DNA of 50,193 nt, taken from Phycisphaerae bacterium. GTDB taxonomy: Bacteria > Planctomycetota > Phycisphaerae > SM23-33. The DNA lies in assembly GCA_016929245.1 (NCBI GenBank), contig JAFGJE010000025.1, forward strand, positions 1 through 50,193, read 5' to 3'. The translations under genes and the position numbers were made by a program. The notes beneath the pieces are model-generated. The model was not told the origin of the DNA and did no database searches. It saw only the letters and a program-made list of their open reading frames with translations. Within the stretch, counting starts at the first letter, position 1. Each line of letters begins with the position of its first letter. Below, piece after piece: positions 7,940 through 16,259 of this stretch.

Positions 7940-8811
7940 GGCCTGCCCTCCGAAACGAGATTCGCCCTTCCACTCGGTCCGATTTCCCAGGCGGCACGCT
8001 GCCGGAACGAGTTTTGGAACGTCCGGTTCAACAGGTTCTTCTCCTGCAGATGACACAGACATTCCCTCATGCAGGCCGCCGCCAGTTTATCCGTGGAGCA
8101 GGCGGCGTGATACGGATTGGGCGTCGCGCCGTTTTTACAGGTTCGGCAGATATTTTCATCGATTCGCGCCACTTTCATTCGCAAGCCGCAGATTTCGACT
8201 TCGTTGGTTTCTTCCAGCGAGATCGCCTCTAAGGGGCAGGCCCGGGCGCAGCGGCCGCACTGATCGCACACGTCGCGCTCGCACAGCGGATCGCTCTTCA
8301 GGACGGCGTCGGTCAGGATCAGTTGGCATCTCTGGAGAGGTCCGAATTCCGGCGTCATCAGTTCACCGGTCAGACCGATCCGTCCCAAACCCGCCCGGAC
8401 GGCCGCCGCGGACACGTCGATCATCACGTTGGGCGCCGGCGCGTCGTCGCGCACGGGCACGCCCATCGCGGGAACGTCCGCCGGCAGGCCCGGTAAAGGA
8501 ACCGCTTCCCAGCGATGATCCTCCAGGAAACTCGCCGTCGTGACGGTCGTGACCGCCAGGAAGCGATTGGGCACCCAGTTCGCGGCGTACTGGTTGTACA
8601 GGGAAAACTGCGTGCCTTCCTCGACGCCCCGCAGACACCCGCGCGTGATCCGCTTGGCGATCACGATCACGGATTTCGTCTCCGGGAAAATCGAACACGG
8701 GTGATGCTCCGGCGCGACGCCCTCAAAGCGGTCGATCGACGCGACGCCCACCAGATCCGCGCCGGCTTGCGTGGCGGCCGACTTCAATGCGTTGGTTAAT
8801 TCCTCATTCAT
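7936..8811 (-). CDS. 4Fe-4S protein, QueG/reductase-like, first of a pair
   Basis: The 291-residue paralogue of the next gene shares the same N-terminal pattern (DLVGVASI, KSVIVIAKR, GVEEGT, GLGRIGLTGE, FGPLQRCQLILTDA) and a ferredoxin motif C182, C185, C188, C192-P. A second Cys-rich region follows (ICRTCK, ACMRECLCH). Likely a soluble Fe-S oxidoreductase; the substrate is unknown. Two ATGs are possible: 8820 lies directly against AAAGG, whereas 8811 leaves 6 nt spacing and is preferred. It starts 4-13 nt after the iclR stop and overlaps the next gene by 4 nt, so three genes form one tight operon. The pairing suggests two subunits or two sequential enzymes. Confidence 0.75.
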   Translation of the reverse strand: MNEELTNALKSAATQAGADLVGVASIDRFEGVAPEHHPCSIFPETKSVIVIAKRITRGCLRGVEEGTQFSLYNQYAANWVPNRFLAVTTVTTASFLEDHRWEAVPLPGLPADVPAMGVPVRDDAPAPNVMIDVSAAAVRAGLGRIGLTGELMTPEFGPLQRCQLILTDAVLKSDPLCERDVCDQCGRCARACPLEAISLEETNEVEICGLRMKVARIDENICRTCKNGATPNPYHAACSTDKLAAACMRECLCHLQEKNLLNRTFQNSFRQRAAWEIGPSGRANLVSEGRP

Positions 8812-8823
8812 GATGATCATCCT

Positions 8824-9576
8824 TTATGCTAATCCTTCCACAACCATGCGATTCGCGGAATAGCCCATGGCGAACGACAGCCCCTTGGCCGCCTGCAATA
8901 CCGCGTTTTTGAATTGCGGCTGATACCGCCGATCCCAGTCGGCTTGCAGGATCGACGCGCCCAGCGCCGCGATCACCTCGCCGCGGGAATTCCGCACCGC
9001 CGCGGCCACCCCGACCACCTCCGGCTGATCCCGCCGAACTTTATGAATCACCGCCACGCCGGTCTGTTCGGCGTCCTCCAAATCCATCGCGAAGTCCTCC
9101 GTGTCCGGGAGATTCTTCGGACGATGTTCCGGTTTCATGTGCGCCAGCAACACCCGCCCCATCGCCGAATCGTGCAACTCCATCGTGCTGCCGAATCCCG
9201 GCGAGTCTTCGCTATACACCCCGGCCGGATACACGGTCTGCACCGTCAGCACCTTCCCGAGATGCAACAGTCCCAGATAACTCGGCGATTTCGTCCGCTC
9301 GGTCAGTTCATGCAGGTACGTCAGACCCATGCGGCGAAGCTCCATCCGCTCCAGAATGGACGCCGAAAGTTCCAGCGTTCGCAGTCCGATCTGGTATCCG
9401 CGCGACGCGGAACTCCGAACGACGTACCCCTGCCGCACCAGCGACTTGAGCAGGCGGCAGGCGTGACTCTTGGCCAACCCGGTCAGTTCCGCCAGCTCCG
9501 CCAGCGAAAACTCCCGGGCTTCGACGGACATCGTCTCCAGCACGAGCAACCCTTTTTCCAGTGTTGCGTTTCTCAT
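8824..9576 (-). CDS. IclR family transcriptional regulator
   Basis: The 250-residue protein has an N-terminal winged helix-turn-helix (about 5-65: SLAELAELTGLAKSHACRLL type pattern) and the C-terminal IclR effector domain (about 80-245: LHELTERTKSPSYLGLL, then MGRVLLAH, then the GVAAAVRNSRGEVIAALG core). IclR proteins bind small organic acids or aromatics and control neighbouring catabolic genes, often themselves. It is first gene of the operon with the two Fe-S proteins, so it probably regulates its own operon. The ATG at 9576 follows an AT-rich region with a strong promoter at 9605-9632. Confidence 0.9.
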   Translation of the reverse strand: MRNATLEKGLLVLETMSVEAREFSLAELAELTGLAKSHACRLLKSLVRQGYVVRSSASRGYQIGLRTLELSASILERMELRRMGLTYLHELTERTKSPSYLGLLHLGKVLTVQTVYPAGVYSEDSPGFGSTMELHDSAMGRVLLAHMKPEHRPKNLPDTEDFAMDLEDAEQTGVAVIHKVRRDQPEVVGVAAAVRNSRGEVIAALGASILQADWDRRYQPQFKNAVLQAAKGLSFAMGYSANRMVVEGLA

Positions 9577-9604
9577 ATCGTTTCCTAAAGTGCAATTACT
9601 AATA

Positions 9605-9632
9605 ATTATATTGCCTAATAGGAAATTGTCAA
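9605..9632 (-). promoter_or_regulatory. Sigma-70-type promoter of the iclR operon
   Basis: On the minus strand, TTGACA (9627-9632) and TATAAT (9605-9610) are separated by 16 nt: both hexamers match the consensus fully. The spacer contains the palindrome CCTA-TAGG, and a GCAAT...ATTGC inverted repeat spans the -10 region, a plausible operator for IclR itself (inference). Confidence 0.75.
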
Positions 9633-9637
9633 GAAAA

Positions 9638-9796
9638 TTATCTATATTTTTTCAATTTCATAGATATTCCAAGGGAATCGACCAAAAACGCGGAGACCCC
9701 ATCCGGATCTCCGCGTTTGATCGATTTCAAAAAATGTTCCCGGAGCTGGTAATGGACATCCACGCCGGCGGTGGTTATCCTGGTCTGCATCTTCAT
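9638..9796 (-). CDS. Possible small protein (52 aa), uncertain
   Basis: A minus-strand ORF of 52 codons starts at ATG 9796 with a good Shine-Dalgarno (GGAAGGAG, 6-7 nt spacing) and begins MKMQTRITTAGVDVHYQL. It has no recognisable domain. Oddly, a strong hairpin with a T-run (9674-9716) lies inside the second half of the frame, so transcription may end before the stop codon at 9638. It is either a real short peptide gene with an internal attenuator or a chance frame beside a terminator. Confidence 0.25.
   Translation of the reverse strand: MKMQTRITTAGVDVHYQLREHFLKSIKRGDPDGVSAFLVDSLGISMKLKKYR
9674..9720 (-). terminator. Hairpin with T-run, probable terminator on the minus strand
   Basis: Stem AAACGCGGAGA / TCTCCGCGTTT with loop about tccggatgggg, followed on the minus strand by TTT and GGTC. 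It lies upstream of the iclR promoter and would insulate the operon from transcription entering from the right. Confidence 0.6.
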
Positions 9797-9904
9797 GGCT
9801 GTCTCCTTCCCATTTTCGGGGTTAAAAAGTTTTCCAAAGGATAATCGTTAGGAGGCAGCCTTTCATGAGATTACAACTGGTGAAATTGCGGAAATCAAAA
9901 CCAG

Positions 9905-10337
9905 CCACAAAGGGCACAGAGGACACGAAGGGTTTTTGAAAATGAAAATCCGGCGGGAAATCAAGGCGTTGTTGTTTGGGATCGGGATCGTGTTATTGCT
10001 GGTCATTCTGTTATGGTTCATTCATATTTTTACGGTGCTTCGCCCCGAAACCACAACACTGGAGGACGGTACGGAAATCACAACGTATTACAGCAGATTT
10101 GGATACACACCGAAAGAGAGATACGTGAAATATGCGGACGGGCCATACATTCGCGCATCCGGGGATCTTACGGAATCGGGAAAACTACACGGTTGCTGGT
10201 GGTATGAAAAACGTAGATGCGATCCGCCGTGGGATAAATTTGATAAAATATGGTACTGGTACGGCGAGGAATGCACGGAAGGCGATTTTGTGAAATGGAA
10301 TAAATAAAAACCTTTGTGACCTTTGTGCCCTTTGTGG
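9905..10337. repeat. Inverted repeat pair flanking one small gene
   Basis: Left arm 9905-9931 (ccacaaagggcacagagg...) and right arm 10311-10337 (...tttgtgccctttgtgg) are complementary at 24 of 27 positions. The gene at 9942-10307 fills the loop almost exactly: the left arm ends about 10 nt before its ATG and the right arm begins 3 nt after its stop. A related palindrome is at 22732-22808. Confidence 0.75.
9942..10307 (+). CDS. Small membrane protein of unknown function
   Basis: 121 residues. One strong N-terminal hydrophobic segment (about 9-32, LLFGIGIVLLLVILLW...) follows a basic start (KIRREIK), giving an N-in single-pass topology or an uncleaved signal. The rest (about 33-121) is rich in Tyr, Trp, Gly and charged residues, with a loose MORN-like pattern (GKLHGCWWYEKR, WYWYGEECTEGDF). 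No family is recognised with confidence. The ATG at 9942 is preferred to a TTG at 9936; the Shine-Dalgarno is weak. It is AT-richer than its neighbours and lies precisely between inverted repeat arms, suggesting that gene and repeats moved or were maintained together. Confidence 0.6.
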   Translation: MKIRREIKALLFGIGIVLLLVILLWFIHIFTVLRPETTTLEDGTEITTYYSRFGYTPKERYVKYADGPYIRASGDLTESGKLHGCWWYEKRRCDPPWDKFDKIWYWYGEECTEGDFVKWNK

Positions 10338-10351
10338 CTAAGGAGATCATT

Positions 10352-10915
10352 ATGTCAAATCTGTACAAAATCGGAGTTCCTTTGGTGATCGTGATCGCTG
10401 CGGTGATCTGCCTTAACCCCCCACCCCCAAAGCCAACCCGCCGCCCAACGACAGCAGACCGCCAAAATCAAATTTCCTATCAGCTGGTAGAGCGTGCAAT
10501 TCTTATTGCGCGCGGAATAGAGAACCAATTCAGATTGCGCGTCCCTGAGGGACGCTCTACCAGCTACCAGCTCCGGCGCATAAAATCGGGGCTCCGCTTG
10601 GCGGAGCCCCGTCGCGTCCCCTCCGATGCGCACAATATCACTCATCCAATACGCCGCCGAGGGAGGCGGATATGGAAATTCATTTCGGAAGAAGGCGGAG
10701 AAACTTTTTTATATTTTCAAAATATAAAAAACTCCGGATCGATTGAGTCATCAGGCGTCGAGAAAGCCTGTGGATATTGGATTACATACTATTCTCAGGC
10801 GGCCAGGCAGGAATTCAACCAGACGCCCAGGTCCGCCGGTACGTCCACGAACTGCATTCCGATGTGCGGGCCGGTGTCGTCGTTCCAGGTGCGCACCACC
10901 TTGGCGTGCACGTAG
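10352..10915 (+). pseudogene. Probable remnant of a small secreted or membrane protein gene
   Basis: A frame starts at ATG 10352 behind an AAGGAG element (7 nt spacing) and encodes a hydrophobic leader (IGVPLVIVIAAVIC) followed by a Pro-rich stretch. About 43 codons in, it enters a palindromic element (10482-10565), and the remaining residues are Arg/Ser-rich and run antisense into the PilZ gene, which looks non-coding. Good start signals followed by nonsense fit a gene truncated by repeat insertion. It could instead be a short peptide with chance extension. Confidence 0.4.
10482..10611. repeat. Palindromic element with GGTAGAGCGT arms
   Basis: Perfect 14-nt arms AGCTGGTAGAGCGT (10482-10495) and its complement (10552-10565) with a loop containing gcgtccctgagggacgc, itself palindromic. 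A second small hairpin, ggggctccgcttggcggagcccc, follows at about 10588-10611. It lies inside the gene remnant at 10352. Confidence 0.75.
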
Positions 10916-11148
10916 CGCGTCCTGCCGCTGGGTTCCGGCAGTCCGAGCACGAAATGCTCCCCCTCCGTATGCTCATCGCGAGTGACGGCCCCGAGTCCTC
11001 CCTTGGAGATGTCCACCACCCGGATCATCTCGATAATCCGTCGGCCTTCGGAGCTGACGTATATGGTCTGCAATTCCGCGTTCCATTTCCATCTGGGATA
11101 TCGTCGCCGTTCGGCCACGTCCGGCTGTACCATCGTCAGCGTTTCCAT
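10795..11148 (-). CDS. PilZ domain protein (cyclic di-GMP receptor type)
   Basis: 117 residues from ATG 11148, with an upstream GTG at 11196 possible (133 residues). PilZ hallmarks are present: an RRRYPR segment (the RxxxR motif) near the N-terminus and DISKGGLG (D/NxSxxG motif) about 30 residues later, then a beta-barrel ending in IGMQFVD. In the family these residues grip cyclic di-GMP, so the protein probably binds this second messenger and acts as a stand-alone adaptor. No diguanylate cyclase is in the window; pilT and the PilB-like gene elsewhere are possible but unproven partners. It is divergently placed from cobA-hemD. Confidence 0.85.
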   Translation of the reverse strand: METLTMVQPDVAERRRYPRWKWNAELQTIYVSSEGRRIIEMIRVVDISKGGLGAVTRDEHTEGEHFVLGLPEPSGRTRYVHAKVVRTWNDDTGPHIGMQFVDVPADLGVWLNSCLAA

Positions 11149-11301
11149 AGTCCATTTTCCCTTATCCGCCGTCGGCGGCGGTTCGGTTGCAGGCACGTTT
11201 TGTTTTCAAACCTTCCGCTTTTATTGTCGTGTCGGGGGGGGATAACTTAAGGCCGGATGGATTTTTTTGCCCCCGCCGGGGGGAAGCACTACAATACCCC
11301 C

Positions 11302-12837
11302 ATGACAGGAGCAACGAATTTTGAGGGTTTGGCAGTTCTCCTGGGCGCGGGGCCCGGGGCGGAAGGCCTGCTTACGCGCGAGGGCGAAACGTGGCTAAGT
11401 CGATGTGATTGCGTAATTTATGATCGGCTGGCCAATCCGGCGCTTCTGGACTTGGCGCCCGAGCAGGCCGAGAAAATCGACGTGGGGAAATCGCCCGATC
11501 ATCACACCGTACCCCAAGAGCAGATCAACCGTCTGCTCGTGGAAAAAGTACGGGAGGGAAAAATTGTGGTGCGTCTCAAAGGGGGCGATCCGCTGATCTT
11601 CGGCCGCGGTGGCGAGGAAATCGAAGCCCTGCACGAAGCCGGTTTGGAATTCCGCGTCGTTCCGGGCATCACCGCCGCGATAGCCGCCGGGGCGTACGCG
11701 GGGGTGAGTTTAACCGACCGCCGGTGCGCGTCGAGTGTCGCGTTCGTCACCGGCCATGAGGATCCCGACAAGACCGAGTCCGCCGTCAACTACGAAGCGC
11801 TGGCGGGCGTCGATACCGTGGTGTTCTACATGGGTGTGGGACGGCTGGACGCGATCTGCCGGAGCCTGATCTTGGCGGGCAAATCGCCGGACACCCCCGC
11901 CGTCGCGGTGCAATCGGCCACCTTGCCCCGCCAACGCACGATCCGCGCGACGCTGGGGACGCTGGCGGAGCAGGCCCGCGAACAATCCCTCGCCCCCCCC
12001 GCCGTCGTGATCGTGGGGCAAGTCGCCCGGACGGCTGAGCAGTGGAACTGGTTCGAGCGACTCCCGCTGGCGGGACAATGCGTGCTCGTGACGCGGTCGC
12101 GGAAGCAGGCGTCGCGACTGGCGCGGGGTTTGGCGCTGCATGGCGCGGAGGTGATCGAAGCGCCGACGATCGAAATCCAACCCCCCGAAACCTACACCGC
12201 CGTGGACGCCGCCATCCGCGAAATCGCGCAATTCGACTGGCTGGTGCTGACCAGTCCCAACGGCGTGGAGGCGTTCCTGACTCGTCTGGCGGCGCTGAAA
12301 CTCGACGCGCGGGCGCTGGCGGGCGTGCAGATCGCCGCGTTGGGCGACGCGACGGCCGACGCGCTGCGGCGGGGAGGCCTGCTGCCCGACCGCGTGCCCG
12401 AAACCTTCACCACCGAAGCGCTGGGATGGGCGCTGCTCGAACGGGACGTGAAGGGAAAACGAATCCTGCTGGCCCGGTCGGACATCGCGCCGCCGGACCT
12501 GGCGCAAATGCTCGCCGCCGGGGGGGCGCACGTGGAGGACGTATCCGTCTATCGCACGACCAGGCCGGCGTCGCTACCCGCCGCCGCGCGCGAAGCACTC
12601 CAGGCCGGTCGGGTGGATTGGATCACCTTTACCTCCTCCTCGACGGTGGAGAATTTCCTCGCCCTGGCGGGTGAGCAGGCCTGCCGACACCCCGGCTGCA
12701 AGATCGCCGCCATCGGCCCGGTGACCGCACGGACTCTCCGCCAAGCGGGCGTGGAACCCACCGTCGTCGCCGATCCCCACACCATCGAAGCGCTTATCAC
12801 CGCCGTCACGACGGAAGAAAGCCGCGAGAATCCATAG
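11302..12837 (+). CDS. cobA-hemD: Bifunctional uroporphyrinogen-III C-methyltransferase / uroporphyrinogen-III synthase
   Basis: 511 residues from ATG 11302. The N-terminal half (about 1-245) is a SAM-dependent SUMT methylase with GAGPG, DVGKSPDHHTVPQ, RLKGGDPLIFGRGGEE and VVPGITAA motifs, making precorrin-2 from uroporphyrinogen III. The C-terminal half (about 255-505) is HemD, closing hydroxymethylbilane to uroporphyrinogen III (VLVTR, FDWLVLTSPNGVEAF, ITFTSSSTVENF, AAIGPVTARTL). The fusion routes tetrapyrrole towards siroheme and cobalamin. Such fusions are known in several phyla. An earlier in-frame ATG at 11257 is possible but would add a poorly conserved tail. Stands alone, followed by a palindrome at 12864. 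Confidence 0.93.
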   Translation: MTGATNFEGLAVLLGAGPGAEGLLTREGETWLSRCDCVIYDRLANPALLDLAPEQAEKIDVGKSPDHHTVPQEQINRLLVEKVREGKIVVRLKGGDPLIFGRGGEEIEALHEAGLEFRVVPGITAAIAAGAYAGVSLTDRRCASSVAFVTGHEDPDKTESAVNYEALAGVDTVVFYMGVGRLDAICRSLILAGKSPDTPAVAVQSATLPRQRTIRATLGTLAEQAREQSLAPPAVVIVGQVARTAEQWNWFERLPLAGQCVLVTRSRKQASRLARGLALHGAEVIEAPTIEIQPPETYTAVDAAIREIAQFDWLVLTSPNGVEAFLTRLAALKLDARALAGVQIAALGDATADALRRGGLLPDRVPETFTTEALGWALLERDVKGKRILLARSDIAPPDLAQMLAAGGAHVEDVSVYRTTRPASLPAAAREALQAGRVDWITFTSSSTVENFLALAGEQACRHPGCKIAAIGPVTARTLRQAGVEPTVVADPHTIEALITAVTTEESRENP

Positions 12838-12863
12838 TCTTTGAATGTAATGAAAACCTATGA

Positions 12864-12934
12864 CTGTCATCTCCTAAGGAGCCCCAAGGGGCTGCGCTCC
12901 GCTCAGGCCCTTGGGGCTCCTTAGGAGATGACAG
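12864..12934. repeat. TGTCATCTCCTAAGG inverted repeat, copy 2 of the family
   Basis: Two 27-nt perfect arms start ctgtcatctcctaagg and end ccttaggagatgacag around gctgcgctccgctca. The loop keeps the cgctccgctcagg module of the other copies while the arms carry a CCTAAGGAGCCCCAAGGG module. It lies between the convergent 3' ends of cobA-hemD and the GH2 gene. Confidence 0.85.
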
Positions 12935-12951
12935 TATAAACTTTTTTTGTT

Positions 12952-15900
12952 TTATCCGTCCAAACCCAGCAGTCGTCCCGCGAGGATGCGTGCCGCGGGG
13001 TTGGTTTTCGTGCGGTGTAGCAGGTCCAGTTGGCAGAGGCGCAACACGCCGAGACCGATGTTCTTTTCCGCCGCCGCCAGTTGATGCGTCCAGGTACCCA
13101 GCCAGTTTCCGTTGCCGGCTGTCAGGATCGCCCGCCATCCTTTCGCCTCGAACGTCGCGTGGAGAAACGGCGTGACGTACCCGGCCCGCCGGTCGTACCA
13201 GAATTTCAGATCCGTCGGCTCGAATCCCGCCGCCAGCGGATGCCCCGTCGCGCTGGAGGCGAAATGGATCGGATTCATCCCGCACGGATTGACCTTCACC
13301 TTCCCGCCGGCGACGGCGTACTCGCCCGACGGGATCGGAAGCACCATCGCGGTCGCGCCGTCGCGGACGGCTGCCAGAATCCGCTTCTGTTGCTTCAACA
13401 GCGCCTGGACATCTTCGACAAGAACCACGTCCGTCTGGCGAATCGTCCCGGTAAAGGCGGGCGTCAATCCCAGTTCCCTCGCCAGCGAACCGGCTTGCCC
13501 GTTTCGCGGTCCGACGATATACGCGCGGCGTGCGACGGGTTTGGCGGGTTTGGGAAACACCGTCAGCTCCCGCGCGGAGTCGTGCAGCACCTTTCCGTTC
13601 TTCGCGATCAGCGCGATCCGCGCGGTGACGACCGTCCGCTCGGAAACCTTCGGCGCGGTGAACTTCACGAACCCCTGGAACGCCGAATCGCACGCGGGAA
13701 TTTTCGCGGCCGTCCTGGCGGCGAACGTCACCTTTCCGCCGGCTTCCAACTGGTAGTGCAGCTTCGCGCCGCGTGGAATCTCGTGGAGATCGTTGCACAC
13801 CCACGCTTCCAGGGGCATGGTTTCGCCGGCGAAGAACGCGAACCGGTCCGTTCGCCAGTGAACCTGAAGCGGCATGCAGGCTTCGCGCATGACGAACCAG
13901 CCGGGCTTGGGTCGGCGCTCCACGTCCATGATCGTTTTCATCCACCCGGAGGGAAACGCGTCGATGCCCAGGTGCACGGCGAAGGTGTTCATGTCGCCTC
14001 GTCGTCGGAAAGCTTCAGCCATGATGCGCAATCCCCACGCCTGGTGCTCCCGCGTCACGCGGGACCATTCTTCGAGGCTCGTGGGTTTGTCGTACCACAT
14101 CAATCCGAACTTGCCGCTCTGGGCCTGGGGAATCGAATCCGGCGACCAGGTTTTCTCCTCCTCCGGCGTTCGCGGCAGCCAGTCTTTGGGGTAATACTTC
14201 CGCATCACCTCCGGCGTGTCCAGCGCCTCGGCGCCGAATTCCCCGCAACCGAACATCCAGCCGGGCTTGATCTTCTGCCAGTATCCCTTGTGCAGCTTGC
14301 CGAGTTGCAGGCCGTGCCCGTTGTACCACGTGTTGTAGCAGTGATTGTCCGGCAGACCCGGTCCGGGCGGGTCGTAGTCGCCGTCGACGGCCTTGATGAC
14401 GCGGTCGGGGTTCGCCATCCGCACCACCTGGTCGCAGGCGAGGAAGAAGCTCTCCATCTCGTCGCGCAGCAAAAAACGATGGCCGTTCCCGCCGGCGGCG
14501 GGCGACGGTTCGTTCATGTAACTGATGAGAATGTTGCACGGATGACTCCGCACCAGCCGTTCCATTTCCTCCGCCTGCCGGACGACCTCGCACACCTTAG
14601 GCCGCCGGACGTATCCGAACATCGGCAGGTCGGTCTGCGTCATCATGCCCAGGCGGTCGCAGAATTCGTAAATCTCCGGCTGGACGGGCCGCTGCGTGAG
14701 ACGGAAGAAATTGAAGTTCGCCAGCTTCGACAGCAGGATGTCGTCGCGGAGCTGGTTCCAGTCTTTCTTCATCACGCACTGCTGCATGTGCCCCATGGTG
14801 TTCGGGCCTCGCAGGCGGATTTCCCCGCCGTTGAGATAGAATCGCCCTTTCGGCGTGGAGTGTTCGTCCATGCGGAACGACCGCATGCCGAACTGTCGGC
14901 TCCTCGTGTCCCGCACGCGCCCCTTTTCATCCAGGAGCTTGACCTGGATCCGGTACAGCCAGGGTTCCTCCGGTTCCCAGATCTTCGCGTCGGGGATTTC
15001 AAACGTCACGCGATAATCGTTCCGCCACGCGCGGGCGGGTTTGACCTCGAATACGCGATCGCGAAAGACCGTGCCGCGAAAATTCTGTCCGAAGACGCTG
15101 ATGTTGAATTTCAGATTTTTCTCGTGGCGATCCAGGCTGTTGACCTCGATCCACGCCTCCGCTTCGCCGGCCTCCACGAGCGGGCGGACGAAGATGTCGT
15201 GGATGTGCAGAGGATCGCGACTTTCGACCCGCACGTCCTGGAACAAACCCATGCCCGGAGCGCAATGGTGCCAGCCCGTCACCGGTTCGTCATAGCCCGG
15301 GCCGGTGGCGGCGTAGTTCTTGTCGCCTTCTTCGTCCGGTTTGCTCGCCGCGGGCCAGGAGTTGTTCCCCATCATCACCGCGTCGTTGCGGAGCTTCACG
15401 ACGAGGATATTCTCGCCTTCGCGCACGACGCTGGTCGCGTCGAACTCGAACGGGGCGAAGAACCCTTCGTGCGAACCGAGGTAGTTTCCGTTGCAGAAGA
15501 CGTCCGCGATGTAGTCCGCGCCCTGGAAGCACACGAACACCGCGCCGGGGCGGAGCATGGCCTCGCTCACGCGGAACGTCGCGCGGTAGTACGTCGTCGC
15601 CCGGCCGATCGGACCGTCGAAGTGCGGAATCGTCACCGTCTTCCACGTTCCCTTGCCGGCGAAGGTATAAGCGATGTCGGCCGCGTCGGCGGGGGTTTCC
15701 AGACGCCAGTCGAATTCCCGCAGCGGCACGACGACACGCGGGGACGCGAGCTTCGGCGCGAGATTTTTCAGAAACGGTTCGTAACGTTTCCGTTCCTTCG
15801 CCAGCGCCTGGTGGAGCTTTTTTGACGTGTCGATCTTGGCAGCCGGCTGGAAGGCGGCCGACGGATCGGACTTCGCGGAGGGCAGAAACGTCCGCGGCAG

Positions 15901-15999
15901 CTTCGGCGGCTGGGGTTCGATGAGGCTGGTATCGCGATACTCCATCCGCTGCGCGGCGATGCGGGCGAATACGTCGAGTTTTTCTTCCTTCTTGCTCAT
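12952..15999 (-). CDS. Glycoside hydrolase family 2 protein (beta-galactosidase/glucuronidase-like)
   Basis: 1015 residues. Order: N-terminal extension of about 90 residues, a jelly-roll sugar-binding domain (about 95-260, with GSHEGFFAPFEFD), an Ig-like sandwich (about 262-375), then a TIM barrel with the general acid E497 in MNEPS and the nucleophile E587 in GCGEFGAE, both as in GH2; the last 350 residues form further beta-rich domains. It should cleave beta-linked sugars with retention; substrate not predictable. There is no signal peptide, so it appears to be cytoplasmic, unusual for a large polysaccharide enzyme and suggestive of intracellular oligosaccharide breakdown. A GH4 enzyme is encoded 1.5 kb away across mnmA. 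Confidence 0.85.
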   Translation of the reverse strand: MSKKEEKLDVFARIAAQRMEYRDTSLIEPQPPKLPRTFLPSAKSDPSAAFQPAAKIDTSKKLHQALAKERKRYEPFLKNLAPKLASPRVVVPLREFDWRLETPADAADIAYTFAGKGTWKTVTIPHFDGPIGRATTYYRATFRVSEAMLRPGAVFVCFQGADYIADVFCNGNYLGSHEGFFAPFEFDATSVVREGENILVVKLRNDAVMMGNNSWPAASKPDEEGDKNYAATGPGYDEPVTGWHHCAPGMGLFQDVRVESRDPLHIHDIFVRPLVEAGEAEAWIEVNSLDRHEKNLKFNISVFGQNFRGTVFRDRVFEVKPARAWRNDYRVTFEIPDAKIWEPEEPWLYRIQVKLLDEKGRVRDTRSRQFGMRSFRMDEHSTPKGRFYLNGGEIRLRGPNTMGHMQQCVMKKDWNQLRDDILLSKLANFNFFRLTQRPVQPEIYEFCDRLGMMTQTDLPMFGYVRRPKVCEVVRQAEEMERLVRSHPCNILISYMNEPSPAAGGNGHRFLLRDEMESFFLACDQVVRMANPDRVIKAVDGDYDPPGPGLPDNHCYNTWYNGHGLQLGKLHKGYWQKIKPGWMFGCGEFGAEALDTPEVMRKYYPKDWLPRTPEEEKTWSPDSIPQAQSGKFGLMWYDKPTSLEEWSRVTREHQAWGLRIMAEAFRRRGDMNTFAVHLGIDAFPSGWMKTIMDVERRPKPGWFVMREACMPLQVHWRTDRFAFFAGETMPLEAWVCNDLHEIPRGAKLHYQLEAGGKVTFAARTAAKIPACDSAFQGFVKFTAPKVSERTVVTARIALIAKNGKVLHDSARELTVFPKPAKPVARRAYIVGPRNGQAGSLARELGLTPAFTGTIRQTDVVLVEDVQALLKQQKRILAAVRDGATAMVLPIPSGEYAVAGGKVKVNPCGMNPIHFASSATGHPLAAGFEPTDLKFWYDRRAGYVTPFLHATFEAKGWRAILTAGNGNWLGTWTHQLAAAEKNIGLGVLRLCQLDLLHRTKTNPAARILAGRLLGLDG

Positions 16000-16100
16000 G
16001 GATGCGACCTATGAAAAAAGGATTCGGCACAGAGTCGTAAGGCGGGCATTGTAAAGCGCGATACGAAGAATGCAATGATGATATTGGGTACGATTCTCTT

Positions 16101-16226
16101 CTGTCATCCTGAGCGGAGCGCAGCCCCTTGGGGGCAAGCTACGTCGAAGGACCTTACGGATAGGGAAGCGTGGGGTCCTTCGACGTAGCTTGCCCCCAAG
16201 GGGCTGCGCTCCGCTCAGGATGACAA
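16101..16226. repeat. TGTCATCCTGAGC inverted repeat, copy 3
   Basis: Long arms begin ctgtcatcctgagcggagcg and contain cagccccttgggggcaagct, with the exact complement on the other side around cggatagggaagcg. It lies between the start of the GH2 gene (15999) and the stop of mnmA (16260), both on the minus strand, so it may end mnmA transcripts. Confidence 0.85.
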
Positions 16227-16259
16227 AAAACTCCGCGAACCACGGCACCCAACGTTTAT

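Noticed and set aside
13030-15825. Plus-strand open frame of about 930 codons
   Set aside because: It is antisense to the GH2 gene, whose translation has clear catalytic motifs; long antisense frames are common in GC-rich DNA. Composition (Arg/His/Val-rich) is that of a shadow.
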